From Bacillota bacterium (GTDB lineage: Bacteria > Bacillota > Peptococcia > Peptococcales > Peptococcaceae): a stretch of 23,521 nucleotides of DNA. The stretch covers positions 1 to 23,521 of the forward strand of contig JAEZVS010000024.1 in the NCBI GenBank assembly GCA_023443145.1, read 5' to 3'. Every line of letters starts with the position of its first letter. Positions within the stretch are counted from its first letter, which is position 1. A program made the translations under genes and the position numbers. The notes below the pieces were generated by a model that saw only the letters and a list, made by a program, of their open reading frames with translations, did no database searches and was not told the origin of the DNA. This document shows, piece by piece, positions 22,450-23,521 of this stretch.

Positions 22450-22482
22450 AGGATCAACGATATTAGTAAAGGAGTGAGCGGC

Positions 22483-23136
22483 ATGAAAAAACAGAAAATT
22501 CCTGAAGCGACCATCACCCGACTTTCAGTATATTCACGTTTCGTCTCTGAAGTGGAGGCGTCGCATATTGAAAATATTTCTTCCGGTGAAATTGCTGAAG
22601 GAACCGGTGGCACTCCCGCGCAAGTGCGTAAAGATTTGGCCTATTTTGGCGATTTTGGCACAAGGGGCGTGGGCTACAATGTTAAAAAGCTCAACGCGAG
22701 CATTAAAGAAATTCTGGGCGTAGATCAATTATGGCGTGTTATTTTGGTGGGTGCAGGTAATTTGGGGTCAGCGCTCACTCATTATCCCGGTTTTACCAAC
22801 CGAGGCTTTAAAATTATTGCGGCTTTTGATAACGACGTGCGTAAAATCGGAATGACCCTTTCCGGACTGCCCATCTTACCGGTAAGTGATATGGCACGCT
22901 TTATTGAAGAAGAAAAAGTTGATATTGCCATTATTACCGTGCCGGTATCCGCTGCCCAGAGTGTGGCAGATATGCTGGTGGATACCGGTGTGCGCGGTAT
23001 TTTAAATTTTTCGCCCACCACTTTGGTGGTTCCCGGTGAATTATCCATCAGAAATATCGACCTTACAGTCAATTTAGAAGTGTTGAGTTTTATGTTATCC
23101 AACGATGTGGTTGTGAAAAATGGAGTGGATGAATGA
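22483..23136 (+). CDS. rex: Redox-sensing transcriptional repressor Rex
   Basis: This 217-residue repressor binds DNA when NADH/NAD+ is low and leaves it when NADH rises. The N-terminal winged helix (about residues 1-80) contains ITRLSVYSRFVSEV and the recognition part GTGGTPAQVRKDLAYFGDFGTRGVGYNV. The Rossmann fold begins VILVGAGNLGSAL (GAGNLG at 90-95) and includes IIAAFDND and VDIAIITVPVSAAQSVADML. The C-terminal helix for domain-swapped dimer formation is present. The start at 22483 follows AGGAG with an 8-base spacing; a longer frame from 22423 begins inside the promoter. The gene overlaps maf by four bases and faces fprA across a shared regulatory region. Confidence 0.97.
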   Translation: MKKQKIPEATITRLSVYSRFVSEVEASHIENISSGEIAEGTGGTPAQVRKDLAYFGDFGTRGVGYNVKKLNASIKEILGVDQLWRVILVGAGNLGSALTHYPGFTNRGFKIIAAFDNDVRKIGMTLSGLPILPVSDMARFIEEEKVDIAIITVPVSAAQSVADMLVDTGVRGILNFSPTTLVVPGELSIRNIDLTVNLEVLSFMLSNDVVVKNGVDE

Positions 23137-23521
23137 GCCGGCAGCTATTGGTGTTGGCTTCTCAGTCCCCCCAACGTAAAGCGTTGTTGAAACAATTGGG
23201 TCTTACATTTCAGGTGATGGTGCCACAATTGGAAAAAGAATGCCTTGACGATTGCTTGCCCATTGAGAAAGCGATAGAAAAATTGGCCTTAGAAAAAGCG
23301 CAAAGTGTATCTGCCTCTGTGACGGATGATGCGATCATTATTGGCTGCGACACGTTGGTGCTGTTGGATGATGTGTCTTTGGGCAAACCCGTGGATGAGG
23401 CCGAAGCCAGGCAAATGCTTTGTGCGCTTTCCGGTAAAAGCCATCGGGTGGTGAGCGGATTGGCGCTATTTGATAAAAAAACCGGCTCCTGTTGCACAGC
23501 GCATGCAGTCACCACGGTGAA
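23133..23521 (+). CDS. maf: Maf-family nucleotide pyrophosphatase, 5' part
   Basis: This frame starts at ATG 23133 overlapping the rex stop (ATGA) and stays open to the window end, giving 129 residues of the usual 190 or so. It has the Maf nucleotide-binding motif near the N-terminus (LASQSPQRKALL, normally LASSSPRRxxLL, so S-to-Q and R-to-Q changes are visible). IIIGCDTLVLLDD, LGKPVDEAEARQML and LSGKSHRVVSGLAL follow in order. Maf proteins hydrolyse non-canonical or ordinary nucleoside triphosphates (dTTP, UTP and modified forms) and are linked to septum control. Translation is coupled to rex. It is cut only by the window edge. Confidence 0.93.
   Translation, partial: MSRQLLVLASQSPQRKALLKQLGLTFQVMVPQLEKECLDDCLPIEKAIEKLALEKAQSVSASVTDDAIIIGCDTLVLLDDVSLGKPVDEAEARQMLCALSGKSHRVVSGLALFDKKTGSCCTAHAVTTV

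Overview
The window reads as chromosomal DNA from an anaerobic, Clostridia-like member of the Bacillota (Firmicutes). This is inferred from gene content: hisS-aspS adjacency, a T-box leader, strong AGGAGG-type ribosome binding sites, ATGA gene overlaps, a Rex redox repressor facing an FprA-type flavodiiron protein, a YerC/YecD (TrpR-like) regulator and a C+ (zinc) type L28. The genus cannot be named from sequence alone. I see no insertion sequence, phage gene, CRISPR array, tRNA or rRNA. Most genes are housekeeping.

Layout. 1-2274 (+): the 3' end of hisS and complete aspS, then a promoter-to-terminator noncoding transcript that folds like 6S RNA. 2548-3647 (+): two half-size chromate-transporter-family proteins. 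3743-5576 (+): a YerC-like regulator and threonine synthase. 5785-5976 (-): rpmB, converging on thrC across two terminators. 6007-6664 has no protein gene but is dense in RNA signals: the rpmB promoter, a divergent promoter feeding an unidentified structured RNA with its own terminator, then a tryptophan-type T-box leader. 6665-9353 (+): the binding protein, permease and ATPase of a TrpXYZ-like ABC importer. 9413-9931 (+): a macro-domain protein, converging on 10000-12284 (-), a HAD phosphatase translationally coupled to a DUF3825 protein. 12414-16054 (+): GNAT acetyltransferase, recG, rsmD and a coiled-coil protein. 16139-19578 (-): a folate operon (folC, HD-domain protein, folP, folB-folK fusion) preceded by its own promoter and a structured terminator-bearing leader. 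19829-22314 (-): fprA then tyrS. 22483-end (+): rex and the start of maf.

How the parts work together. The T-box specifier TGG agrees with the predicted tryptophan specificity of the downstream transporter, so uncharged tRNA-Trp should switch on uptake. The folate operon carries the pterin-to-polyglutamylated-folate steps, with an HD hydrolase in the place where the otherwise missing dihydroneopterin triphosphate phosphatase step would be expected. Rex (NADH/NAD+ sensing) and FprA (O2/NO reduction) share a divergent promoter region.

The most interesting candidates for something undescribed are RNA elements. The fol-operon leader (about 19592-19740, minus) has a clear promoter, three helices and a terminator, and does not match the THF or ZTP riboswitch consensus as I know them. 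The element at about 6079-6228 (plus) has a 7-bp closing helix that is mutually exclusive with its terminator. The neighbourhood of macro-domain, LOTUS-like/DUF3825 and HAD genes is the main protein-level oddity.
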